From the NCBI RefSeq assembly GCF_029193815.1, contig NZ_JARFVC010000013.1, positions 20,028 through 84,027 on the forward strand: 64,000 bases of DNA. Reading direction: 5' to 3'. Each line of letters starts with the position of its first letter. Positions within the stretch are counted from its first letter, which is position 1. Position numbers and translations under genes: made by a program. The notes beneath the pieces are model-generated. The model saw only the letters and a list, made by a program, of their open reading frames with translations. It was not told the origin of the DNA and ran no database searches. This DNA comes from Cytobacillus sp. S13-E01 (lineage in GTDB: Bacteria; Bacillota; Bacilli; Bacillales; Bacillaceae_L). Below are positions 53,901-61,594 of this stretch, one piece after another.

Positions 53901-55358
53901 AAGCTGATTCAAGAATTAGTGGCAGAATCTACATGGAAATCACAGCTCGAGCGTACAACTCGTGAACAAAAGCGCAGTCTATTTGCGTGGTTAAAAGCAA
54001 TTCAAAGAATCGGTAAAGGTACTGGAAAATACGCAAGTGTTTACCGAAAAGAAGCTAGCAAAGAAATGAAAACAGCTAGAGGAGCTATTCCAGTATGGAT
54101 TATGCCTATTAATAGAGTCATTGAAAATATTGAATTAACCAATGAACTATTTGATGTCGTCATAATTGATGAAAGTAGTCAAAGTACCTTATACTCTTTA
54201 AGTGCACTTTTACGAGCGAAGAAAGCTGTTATCGTAGGAGATGACAATCAGATAAGCCCTGAAAACGTCGGCACCGATATTAGTGAGGTACACGACCTCA
54301 TTGAGCGTCATTTATACAATATACCAAACAAACTGCAGTTTGAGATGAAAACAAGTCTTTACGATACAGCTAGCAGGATATTTGAAAGTAAAATTATCCT
54401 AAAGGAACATTTCCGCTGCGTGCCAGAGATCATTCAGTTTAGTAATGACTTTATGTACGGCGGAATGATAGACCCACTCCGATTACCACTTGGTAGTGAG
54501 GTACTTGAACCACCAGTTAAGGCAATTAGAGTTATAGAAGGTTACCGTAAAGAAGATACAAGAAAAGTCTTTAATGAACCAGAAGCAGAAGCAATTGTTA
54601 ACCACATTGCTGAATGTTGTCAAAATGATAAGTATAACGGTAAATCAATCGGAGTTATTTCACTTCAAGGCCATGATCAAGCAAAAATGATCGAAGGTCT
54701 CTTGCGCGAAAAAATAGGTGAGGAAGAAATGAGCGAAAGAAGGATTATTTGCGGTGATGCGTACTCGTTCCAAGGTGATGAACGAGATGTTATCTTCTTA
54801 TCAATGGTGGCTGCTCCAAATGTTCGATTTGCAACAATGACAGCAAGGTCCGCACAACAAAGATTCAATGTTGCCGCAAGTAGAGCCAGAGATCAAATGT
54901 TCTTATATCACTCAGTAGACCTAAAAGAGCTAAATCCAGAAGGCGTACGTTATAAGCTTCTTCAGTATTGTATAGAACCACATCGAGTTCAATTAGCCAT
55001 TGACGAAGTAAAACAAGAATTTGACTCCAAATTTGAAGAAGAAGTCTTTCGAATGATCACCGCAAAAGGGTATAAAGTGATCCCACAGGTCAAAGTAGGT
55101 ACACTAGGAAAGAGGATTGACCTAGTTGTAGAAGGAATGCGAAACCGCCTAGCAGTAGAGTGTGATGGAGACAAATGGCATGGTCTTGACAAATGGGAAG
55201 ATGATATGGAACGTCAAAGGGTATTAGAAAGAGTAGGTTGGACGTTTTGGCGTGTCAGGGGTAGTCAATTTTATCTAGACCGGGAAAAAGCGATGTCCTC
55301 GCTTTGGGTGAAGCTTGATGAGATGGGGATTGAGAAGGATAGTAGGGTGAGAATATAA
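51000..55358 (+). CDS. SF1 helicase fused to a C-terminal Vsr/DUF559-like nuclease
   Basis: A 1452-residue protein. TTG 51000 follows GAGGAGGG. An unrecognised N-terminal region of about 350 residues is followed by Walker A GPPGTGKS (about 379-386), a long helical insertion (about 470-1000), Walker B IIDESSQ (about 1055-1061), VGDDNQISP, FRCVPEII, DAYSFQGDERD and ASRARDQ, an SF1 Upf1-like core. The last 100 residues form a REase_MTES_1575/DUF559-type PD-(D/E)xK nuclease: FEEEVFRMI, KRIDLVVEG (Asp near 1374) and LAVECDGDKWHG (Glu near 1387), then WTFWRVRGSQFY. Such fusions occur in defence islands. A 3' fossil of a second copy is at 8701-8790. Confidence 0.88.
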   Translation: MTSSSSTKVVQIFEYLLAVKKLNENIIRSVNDYEKVWWQADIPNLEGCYLGENGTNPEAWLEVHKQVIQPTPALPRELHNWINNWDNPDIEPERVHKKIIGIDEETEEEIFEKFEDTVERMQIFKSWLMDTWRPWAIDTSPKLKIQRIYDELFALHQRLQREGEDLELNWGHGLLNWNISGEKVQRHVLVTSLELQFNAKKGIFYLLPTSKGMQLETDMLFNIDIPNGSRLQEMESQLDDMDYTPWDKEGTLSLFNEIVHTISPKGSYEKEDETSFHRLPAYPVIQHKPAIFLRQSSGRIWDKELSSAIQKIKEGYPVPDTITSLTTNEIVKEDNEAAETQADEWTSVGEDLLFPLPANNEQKLIAEKLAKSEGVVVQGPPGTGKSHTIANLICHLLAHGKRVLITSEKERALQVLRDKIPEDVRSLCVSVLGGDSRSVKEIEDSIKTIAENLDSKQPENLDKNIQRLHAELDQARRNIAKYNTLINESAEIENVTLDLNGTSYTPLEAAKWLTEHKEYNLIPDSINPSTPFPLPKDQTIEFFRLLGEISRQDKRSLELHRPNPTEIATPSAFEDNVKIINEVEMKVNDTEKYIEGWNVPEDLPANMGERVSFIENTLVKLNEIMAQKWLKLLFQDVLQYEDKLNQWKVFYDEVKKRVSQIEHLTTELIEDDIKLPSNNNPILLLEDLNQLKLRFEENKGVGWLFKNIIGRKYAYIFENITVNSIPIRNLEDVNKVINYLEKAELSRKVVLKWNRMLEDLEGPELNEDQKRLTSSIQTHLQGLQSVIEWKENIIRPLEPLIEKMGITSKAKWTDPIWYESLKNGLTALSNKQSWKKANVFFQEIFDYLHKQNMLANLHPVNEQLYLACKEKNNELWRSSYNELLRLEAIEADYNTYQQLQEQLEKLAPKWVTRLIESDGKGAAFSPPEHLFVSWKWSQLNNWISDIHSRPKLEELELEQDRERKKEAKLIQELVAESTWKSQLERTTREQKRSLFAWLKAIQRIGKGTGKYASVYRKEASKEMKTARGAIPVWIMPINRVIENIELTNELFDVVIIDESSQSTLYSLSALLRAKKAVIVGDDNQISPENVGTDISEVHDLIERHLYNIPNKLQFEMKTSLYDTASRIFESKIILKEHFRCVPEIIQFSNDFMYGGMIDPLRLPLGSEVLEPPVKAIRVIEGYRKEDTRKVFNEPEAEAIVNHIAECCQNDKYNGKSIGVISLQGHDQAKMIEGLLREKIGEEEMSERRIICGDAYSFQGDERDVIFLSMVAAPNVRFATMTARSAQQRFNVAASRARDQMFLYHSVDLKELNPEGVRYKLLQYCIEPHRVQLAIDEVKQEFDSKFEEEVFRMITAKGYKVIPQVKVGTLGKRIDLVVEGMRNRLAVECDGDKWHGLDKWEDDMERQRVLERVGWTFWRVRGSQFYLDREKAMSSLWVKLDEMGIEKDSRVRI

Positions 55359-55396
55359 CTTTTGAGAGGCTTACATAGTGAGCCTCTTTATTTATG
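55352..55396 (+). terminator. Terminator of the helicase-nuclease gene; direct-repeat copy 1
   Basis: GAGAGGCTTACATAGTGAGCCTCTTT forms a 7-bp AGAGGCT/AGCCTCT stem. The whole 45-bp segment, including the last codons (AATATAA), recurs at 57638-57684. Confidence 0.88.
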
Positions 55397-55691
55397 TTTT
55401 AATTTTGATTAATATGTCCAGAGACTGGCCCTTTCTCATGGTCTGAAATACTTTATACTTACACTGTATTCAGCTCTAGGTGAGAAATTAAACCACTGGA
55501 AAAGTTCTCTTCTCTTTATTATTTGTAGATTGTTCAAAAGTCAATTTTATCTTGATAAATAGTACCGAAAAAAAATAGAAGTCATTATCAGCTGTTCATA
55601 AAAAACGGAAACGAGATTTTAGAAAGATTCAACATGAAAAATATTACACATTATGGTATCATTGAGAAAATTGCATTAAGGAGATCAGGGT
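55397..55691. other. Intergenic region with dispersed repeat copy 2
   Basis: TCTGAAATACTTTATACTTA and the following CACTGTATTCAGCTCT (about 55442-55477) match the segment at 44357-44395. TATGGTATCAT at about 55652-55662 may be the -10 region of the kinase operon. Confidence 0.55.
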
Positions 55692-56564
55692 TTGTTACGT
55701 GACATTAGCGAGTGGGAACATATTGGTCATGGAGGTAATAGTACTTTACCGAAAGAGGAGTTAAGAGCTCCTGATAAAAGAAAGTACTTAATAAAATATC
55801 CGAGGCAGGTAGAAGAAGGCGTAGCTTGGGAAGATATCACGGAGCTCGTTGCTGCTAAGATAGCTTTTATTTTAGGACTAGAGTCCATGGAAGTCGAAAT
55901 GGTTGTAAGAAACGGTAGGCAAGGTTGTCTCTTAAGGAATTTTGTTGATGAAAGAGGACCAGTAGCAAATGAAGAAGGTGGCTCATTATTGGCCATATTT
56001 GAAGATTATGACCTCTTATTAAAGAATGAGTTAGAAGGGGACGAACTACTTAAATATGGATTTAATTATATAGAGATGTTACCTTATTGGGAGTCAATAA
56101 AAAAGTCGTTTATAGATATGTTGTTTTTTGATCTGTTAATTGGAAACCAAGACAGGCACCCATTTAATTGGATGGTGTTATTCTACCAAGATAATACAAT
56201 ACAGTTTTCACCTATCTATGACAATGGAGCTTCCTTAGGATTCAGATTTGAGGATTCAGTCCTTAGTGATATGATAAAAAAAGAACCAAAAATGAACCAA
56301 TACACAAAAAGAACAAAATCCAAAGTTGGGATCTTTGAGAAGAAACAAGTGAAAATCAAAGTATTAATCAACTTTTTATTTAAAGAATACCCATTGGAGT
56401 CGCAGTTGAGTGTAGAAAAAATCAAAAGTTTTAATTTGCAAAACTATCATGATTACATCGAATCCCTAGAAATATTAAGTAAAGAACAGAGGGATTGGTT
56501 GTTATCTATTATTCCATTTAGAAGAAGAAAGATCTTGCAGTGGATAGAAGAGGAGGGGAATTAA
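55692..56564 (+). CDS. HipA-like serine/threonine kinase (HipT/CtkA-type)
   Basis: A 290-residue protein equivalent to the kinase part of HipA. It has an early glycine loop (HIGHGGNS), a Lys in YLIKYPR (about 35), the catalytic block LIGNQDRHPFNW (Asp about 154, Asn about 159) and the metal motif PIYDNGASLG (Asp about 177). It lacks the HipA N-terminal subdomain, which seems to be supplied by the downstream protein. TTG 55692 follows AAGGAG. The next gene starts at the adjacent base after the stop. No HipB-like HTH antitoxin is seen. HipA kinases phosphorylate tRNA synthetases or other substrates to arrest growth. Confidence 0.82.
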   Translation: MLRDISEWEHIGHGGNSTLPKEELRAPDKRKYLIKYPRQVEEGVAWEDITELVAAKIAFILGLESMEVEMVVRNGRQGCLLRNFVDERGPVANEEGGSLLAIFEDYDLLLKNELEGDELLKYGFNYIEMLPYWESIKKSFIDMLFFDLLIGNQDRHPFNWMVLFYQDNTIQFSPIYDNGASLGFRFEDSVLSDMIKKEPKMNQYTKRTKSKVGIFEKKQVKIKVLINFLFKEYPLESQLSVEKIKSFNLQNYHDYIESLEILSKEQRDWLLSIIPFRRRKILQWIEEEGN

Positions 56565-57320
56565 TTGAGTATCGTTCAAACACTGTGGGTTGTATGGCAA
56601 AGCCCAACAAACCGTTTATTTTACCACGTCGGTACACTGTCCTTTTTCAATGCCCATTATGAATTTAGATATGTTAAAGGCAATAACGACCATCTAAAAT
56701 TAAATGATGCAATTAGAAATGGTTATATACTAAGTCCAGCTTTTCCTGATCCTGATAAAGTGTATAAATCAGATCAATTATTTCCGGCTTTTAATCGTCG
56801 GTTACCAACACCAAATCGTGCTGACTTTGCTGAAATATTAAAAGACCTAGGCTTAAATGAAGAATGTACAAAAATGGAATTACTTGAGGAAACACGAGGT
56901 CGATTAGCTAACGATACTTATTCGTTTGAGCGGCCGCTTAGAGTCGAAAAGGACGAAAAAGTTCACACTAGCTTCTATATTCATGGTATGCGTCATCGTG
57001 AATTACCAAGCGAATGGCCAACATGGCTTAATGTAGATAGCGAGGTTGTACTAAAAAGAGAATCTGATCATTCTGTCGATCCTAACGCAGTAGCTATCCA
57101 TACATTAAGTGGAAAGCATATTGGTTATGTCCCAGGGTTCTATGCGAATGGTGTTTCTGCTTTATTAGATAATGGAGCAATCCCACTAGTTAAAGTCAAA
57201 TCAATAAATGCAGACTCCACTCCCCATTGGTGGGTGAAGGTGAGTTTCGAAAGTGACATACCTGTACCTAAAGAGGAAATAGGATACGATTTTGAAGCGA
57301 TTATCGAAATAGCGAGCTGA
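56565..57320 (+). CDS. HIRAN-domain protein with HipA N-terminal-like region
   Basis: A 251-residue protein. Residues of about 1-95 (TNRLFYHVGTLSFFN, YEFRYV, GYILSPAFPD, LFPAFNRRLPTPNR) resemble the HipA N-terminal subdomain, the part that HipS supplies in HipBST systems. Residues of about 136-245 form a HIRAN domain (FYIHGMRHRE, LKRESDHSVDPNAVAIHT, HIGYVPGFYA), a fold that binds DNA ends or 3' termini in HLTF/Rad5-like proteins. TTG 56565 follows GGAGGGGA directly after the kinase stop. It may therefore tie the kinase to damaged or foreign DNA. The role is inferred. Confidence 0.78.
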   Translation: MSIVQTLWVVWQSPTNRLFYHVGTLSFFNAHYEFRYVKGNNDHLKLNDAIRNGYILSPAFPDPDKVYKSDQLFPAFNRRLPTPNRADFAEILKDLGLNEECTKMELLEETRGRLANDTYSFERPLRVEKDEKVHTSFYIHGMRHRELPSEWPTWLNVDSEVVLKRESDHSVDPNAVAIHTLSGKHIGYVPGFYANGVSALLDNGAIPLVKVKSINADSTPHWWVKVSFESDIPVPKEEIGYDFEAIIEIAS

Positions 57321-57334
57321 TATATATTAAGTGA

Positions 57335-57380
57335 AACCAGATTACTTCCCAATGAAGGGACTTGATCTGGTCTTTTTTTA
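57335..57380 (+). terminator. Terminator of the kinase-HIRAN operon
   Basis: ACCAGAT...TCCC pairs with GGGA...ATCTGGT (57336-57371) and is followed by a long T run. Confidence 0.85.
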
Positions 57381-57637
57381 TTTGTCCTATAAAAGTTACG
57401 GTTACCAATTAAACATCGTTAAAGGATAATATGGAGAAGTCATAAATGGTGTTCAAGCGATAAAACCAAAAGCCAGCAGCTTCCTTAGGTGGAGGGAAGC
57501 AAACGGCAACTTACATTTAGGGTGTAAAATTGTATTTTTGTTTACTAACAGCGAATTTACAAATTGTTGTCATAGAACTATATGGGCATTATGCTTAACC
57601 TAAATCTAGAAAGGTTTGATACGTTTAGCAGGGCATA
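57381..57637. other. Intergenic region, possible coding debris
   Basis: A frame of about 55 codons from 57430 (containing VQAIKPKASSFLRWREANGN) is open but lacks a start; I do not recognise it. Confidence 0.35.
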
Positions 57638-57684
57638 AATATAGCTTTTGAGAGGCTTACATTTTGTGAGCCTCTTTAATTATG
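57638..57684 (+). repeat. Direct-repeat copy 2 of the helicase gene end and terminator
   Basis: AATATAGCTTTTGAGAGGCT and the rest of the hairpin through CCTCTTTAATTATG match 55352-55396 at nearly every position. It has no upstream gene of its own. It precedes the PLD-helicase gene by about 135 bases. Confidence 0.85.
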
Positions 57685-57819
57685 TTGTAAGGTGGGATAA
57701 CTCTGCAGTTTTTTATATCAACTGCAAGTTTTTGTAAATCAATATTATAGTAAAAGAAGGATATTATATTTACTAAAGGGAAATTGTCTATAATAGGTAA
57801 AATTTGTCGAGGTGACGAT

Positions 57820-60800
57820 ATGTTAAAACAAGGGATATATGAGGAAATCATCAATACAAAATTAAAAGCAGAACTAGATGCCATTGATCTAGAAACATTT
57901 GAGGTTGGTAAAGAACGAATAGACACTGAAGAAGCAAGAAAACTATTATCAACCTACATTTCTTCAGTCACTAGACGTGCGTTAAAGTTTGTTAGAGACA
58001 ACGAAAATGATGATAGACAAGCGTTGATTGACCAAATTCGTACGTGTAACGATATAATTTCGGTTCTTATTGAAAAACTGGATGAAGAAGAATTCAAAAC
58101 ACTAAAAATAGAAGAGGAAGGTGAAGTACTCACCTCGATCTATTCTAAAATAAATTCTGTCAGAAGTATTCGAAAAGGCGAAATAATTAGACCTGTTACT
58201 CCTATTTCGGAAATCTCTTTGTTTACAGGTTCGAACTACGAACCAAACATGCTTGGTGAACTAAAGAAAGAAATTCTTAGCTCAGATTCAATTGATATGC
58301 TAGTTTCTTTTATTAAATGGAGCGGCTTACGCTGTATTATTGAGGAATTGAAGGCCTTTACTGAACAAGAAGGAAAAAAACTCAGAGTCATAACAACGTC
58401 TTATATGGAAGCAACTGATTATAAGGCAATTGAGGAATTGGGTCAGTTACCAAATACTGAAATAAAGATTTCTTATGATGTAGAGAGAACAAGACTTCAT
58501 GCTAAGGCGTATCTTTTCAAAAGAGAAACTGGATTTAGCACAGCCTATATTGGTTCTTCTAACCTATCGAATCCAGCTTTAACTTCAGGGCTCGAGTGGA
58601 ATATTAAAGTAACTGAAAAAGATTCTTTTGATATCGTAAAGAAGTTTGAAGCTACATTTGAGAGCTACTGGAATGATAGAGAATTTACCATTTTTAATCC
58701 AAATGAACTGGGTGATCAAAACAGATTGAAAATTGCTCTTTCTAAAAGTAAAGGTAATGGGCAAAGTGAGTTATCCTTTTTATTTGATATCCAACCATAC
58801 TTGTATCAGAAGGAGATACTAGAAAAGCTCCAGGTTGAACGAGAAGTTTTTGGTAGAATGAAAAACCTTTTGGTTGCTGCAACTGGTGTTGGAAAAACTG
58901 TAATTTCTGCATTTGACTACAAACGGTTTAGATCAGCAAATAAACATTCTGCAAAGCTATTATTTGTTGCTCATCGTGAAGAAATATTAAAGCAAAGCAT
59001 GGATACCTTTCGGGTTATTTTAAAAGATCAAAACTTTGGTGACCTTTTAGTCGGTAACAATACACCTAATTCAATTGATCATTTATTTGTTAGTATACAA
59101 AGTTTTAATAGTAGAGAATTACATAAAAATACTTCAAGTGATTACTATGATTTCATCATTGTTGATGAATTTCATCATGCGGCAGCAGATTCTTATCAAA
59201 AGTTATTGAGTCATTATCAACCTAAAATTCTCCTTGGTTTAACTGCTACCCCAGAGCGGATGGATGGAAAAGATATTCTAACTTATTTCGAAGACACAAT
59301 CTCAGCTGAAATGAGATTAACAGAAGCAATCAACAGAAAGCTACTTAGTCCTTTTCAATACTTCTGTGTTAGTGATATCGCTGATCTATCCAAGTTAAAA
59401 TGGGGCCGGAGAGGCTACGAAATTAAAGAACTAGAGAATGTCTATACATCTAATACAATACGTAGCAATCAAATTGTAAAAAGCTTGTATAAATATGTGA
59501 CCGATATTGATGAAGTTAAAGGTTTAGGCTTCTGCGTTTCAATTGAGCACGCAAAGTACATGGCCGACTTCTTTAATAAAGTTGGAATTCCTTCAGTTGC
59601 TCTCTATGGAAATGTTGAAGCGAAGGTAAGAAGAGATGCACAAGGAGAGCTTGTTAAAGGGGATATAAAGTTTATTTTTGTAGTTGATTTATACAATGAA
59701 GGAATTGATATTCCAGAGGTCAATACTATTTTATTCTTAAGACCAACCGAGAGTTTAACAGTATTCCTACAGCAATTAGGTCGTGGACTACGTTTAGCAG
59801 ATGGTAAAGAATGTCTAACAGTACTTGACTTTGTTGGACAGGCTCATAAAAACTATAACTTTGAAGAGAAATTCCGTGCACTAATAGGAAAAACTAAGCA
59901 TTCTATTCCACATTATATTGAAAATGGATTTTTTAACTTGCCAAAGGGAAGCTTTATTCAATTGGAAAAGCAAGCGAAAGATTATATTTTAAGGAATATT
60001 AAATCTAGTAGTAATACTCGTGGAAATCTTGTTTCCAAAATGAAGTATTTTGAACAAGACACTGGAGTAGAGCTTACACTTGGGAACTTTTTAAATCATC
60101 ATCATTTGTCGTTATATGAATTTTACGGTAAAAGTAGAAACCGTAGCTTTACAAGAATGTTAGTAGAAGCAGGTCTGAGTGAAGATTTCTTCTGGGAAGA
60201 AGAGGATTTTGTAACTAGTAGACTTCAAAACCTTTTTTTCCTAAATTCAAGTTCGCAACTAGAGTTTCTGATTCAATATATAAAAGAAGGTACAATTCAG
60301 AATGAAGAAGAAAAGATCATGTTAAACATGCTTTATTACTCTTTTTATAAATCATACCCCGCAAAAGAAGAGTTGAATTCCATCGAAGAAGGGGTTCATA
60401 GGATTTTTGGAAACTCTTATTTTAAAAGTGAAATACTAGAAATTCTATATTACCTATACAATTCGTTAGAAACGCTAGAAATAAAGAATGACTTTAACTT
60501 TACAAGCCCATTGAAAGTTCATTGTAACTATTCAACTGCGCAAGTAATGGCTGCGCTAGAGTATTATAATGATGAAAAAACTCCTGCGTTTAGAGAAGGT
60601 GTAAAGTACTTCGAGGAAAAGCACCTGGATATTTTCTTTATCACTTTGAATAAATCAGAGAAGGACTTTTCACCATCTACTTTATATGAAGACTATGCAA
60701 TTAATGAAAGGCTGTTCCACTGGCAAACGCAAAGTAGAATATCAGAAAATAGTCCCACTGCACAGCGTTACATCCATCATAAGCAGAAGAACCATCAAAT

Positions 60801-60975
60801 CGCATTATTCGTTCGTGAGTATAAGGTCGAAAACGGGCTAACATCACCGTTTGTATTTCTTGGGACTGCTGATTATATCAAACATGAGGGAAATAAGCCA
60901 ATGAGCTTTGTTTGGAGATTGAGAGAGGAGATGCCTTCGAATCTTGTGGGAAGGGCGAATAAGAATATTTTGTAA
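57820..60975 (+). CDS. PLD-nuclease/DEAH helicase with DUF3427-type C-terminus
   Basis: A 1051-residue protein. ATG 57820 after GAGGTGA is preferred over TTG 57784. An N-terminal helical region is followed by a phospholipase-D-like nuclease domain with one HxK motif (LHAKAYLF, His about 227; GSSNLS about 245). A superfamily 2 helicase follows: Walker A ATGVGKT (about 354-361), DEFH (about 449-452), TATPERMDG, and motif VI QQLGRGLR (about 651-658). The C-terminal 350 residues are DUF3427-like. PLD-helicase fusions of this type are frequent in restriction- and defence-rich regions and probably degrade foreign DNA, but no methylase is nearby. No terminator was seen directly downstream. Confidence 0.88.
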   Translation: MLKQGIYEEIINTKLKAELDAIDLETFEVGKERIDTEEARKLLSTYISSVTRRALKFVRDNENDDRQALIDQIRTCNDIISVLIEKLDEEEFKTLKIEEEGEVLTSIYSKINSVRSIRKGEIIRPVTPISEISLFTGSNYEPNMLGELKKEILSSDSIDMLVSFIKWSGLRCIIEELKAFTEQEGKKLRVITTSYMEATDYKAIEELGQLPNTEIKISYDVERTRLHAKAYLFKRETGFSTAYIGSSNLSNPALTSGLEWNIKVTEKDSFDIVKKFEATFESYWNDREFTIFNPNELGDQNRLKIALSKSKGNGQSELSFLFDIQPYLYQKEILEKLQVEREVFGRMKNLLVAATGVGKTVISAFDYKRFRSANKHSAKLLFVAHREEILKQSMDTFRVILKDQNFGDLLVGNNTPNSIDHLFVSIQSFNSRELHKNTSSDYYDFIIVDEFHHAAADSYQKLLSHYQPKILLGLTATPERMDGKDILTYFEDTISAEMRLTEAINRKLLSPFQYFCVSDIADLSKLKWGRRGYEIKELENVYTSNTIRSNQIVKSLYKYVTDIDEVKGLGFCVSIEHAKYMADFFNKVGIPSVALYGNVEAKVRRDAQGELVKGDIKFIFVVDLYNEGIDIPEVNTILFLRPTESLTVFLQQLGRGLRLADGKECLTVLDFVGQAHKNYNFEEKFRALIGKTKHSIPHYIENGFFNLPKGSFIQLEKQAKDYILRNIKSSSNTRGNLVSKMKYFEQDTGVELTLGNFLNHHHLSLYEFYGKSRNRSFTRMLVEAGLSEDFFWEEEDFVTSRLQNLFFLNSSSQLEFLIQYIKEGTIQNEEEKIMLNMLYYSFYKSYPAKEELNSIEEGVHRIFGNSYFKSEILEILYYLYNSLETLEIKNDFNFTSPLKVHCNYSTAQVMAALEYYNDEKTPAFREGVKYFEEKHLDIFFITLNKSEKDFSPSTLYEDYAINERLFHWQTQSRISENSPTAQRYIHHKQKNHQIALFVREYKVENGLTSPFVFLGTADYIKHEGNKPMSFVWRLREEMPSNLVGRANKNIL

Positions 60976-61110
60976 AAGATGAATATTAATTGAGAAATCT
61001 ATTCGGTTTCATATGTATTAATAATGCTTAATTTTGTAGGCTGTCTTTTAAAACTAACCGAGATTTTTAGATATTAGTAACGTACCGGGGAGCCACCAAA
61101 AATCCTTTTT
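60976..61110. other. Short intergenic stretch
   Basis: AT-rich sequence with nothing recognised; the segment ACGTACCGGGGAGCCACC at about 61080-61097 is unusually GC-rich. Confidence 0.35.
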
Positions 61111-61377
61111 TTGAAGAATATCCTTAATACAGTTTCACGACCTTATAAAGATCCATCCATGAAAAAGGCAATGGAAATAATAGTTGCTCTTGGCGAAAGC
61201 TTAGAAGCGGCAAAGTTAATTTTGATATATAGTGTTCATATGGCAGGGTCTTCTGTCGTATTTGCTGGTGATGCAGGTACAAATCTGTAGAAGATACTTA
61301 AGAGAGGTAAACCTAAACTTGTTTCGATTGCAATTGTCGTTTTTTGTATTGCTATAAGCGGATACCTATTTGCATAG
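61111..61377 (+). pseudogene. Small membrane protein relic with in-frame stop
   Basis: The frame from 61111 (LKNILNTVSRPYKDPSMKKA) continues through AKLILIYSVHMAGSSVVFAG to TAG 61288-61290, then in the same frame KILKRGKPKLVSIAIVVFCI to TAG 61375-61377. The protein-like continuity across the stop shows a single-base nonsense mutation in a gene of about 85-90 codons. Family not recognised; two hydrophobic segments are visible. Confidence 0.6.
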
Positions 61378-61542
61378 AAATTAGGAAAACTATTAAATTC
61401 GAAAGAGTTGTATTAATTGCGTTAATTTTTCACAGGAGGGAGGAGGAATGTAGGTGCCGGAGTGGTAAACGCAGTTTCCTTCTTTCCTCCCAAAGTAGCT
61501 GTTCCTGTTGTATGCTGTTTCGACATGCTATTTAATTGCAAA
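61378..61542. other. Left flank of IS66, possibly an interrupted gene
   Basis: A frame across 61450-61542 (GAGVVNAVSFFPPKVAVPVV) stays open up to the IS boundary and is preceded by a purine-rich GGAGGGAGGAGG at 61435-61446. It may be the remaining part of a small gene interrupted by the insertion; the sequence beyond the right end of the IS would be needed to judge. Confidence 0.35.
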
Positions 61543-61555
61543 GTAAGCGTCAAAT

Positions 61556-61586
61556 AATCCCCACCTGTTTTCAGATGGGGATTTGA
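61556..61586 (-). terminator. Subterminal hairpin of IS66
   Basis: AATCCCCA/TGGGGATT around 61555-61582 lies between the tnpC stop and the left inverted repeat and can end leftward transcription. Confidence 0.55.
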
Positions 61587-61594
61587 TTTATGCT

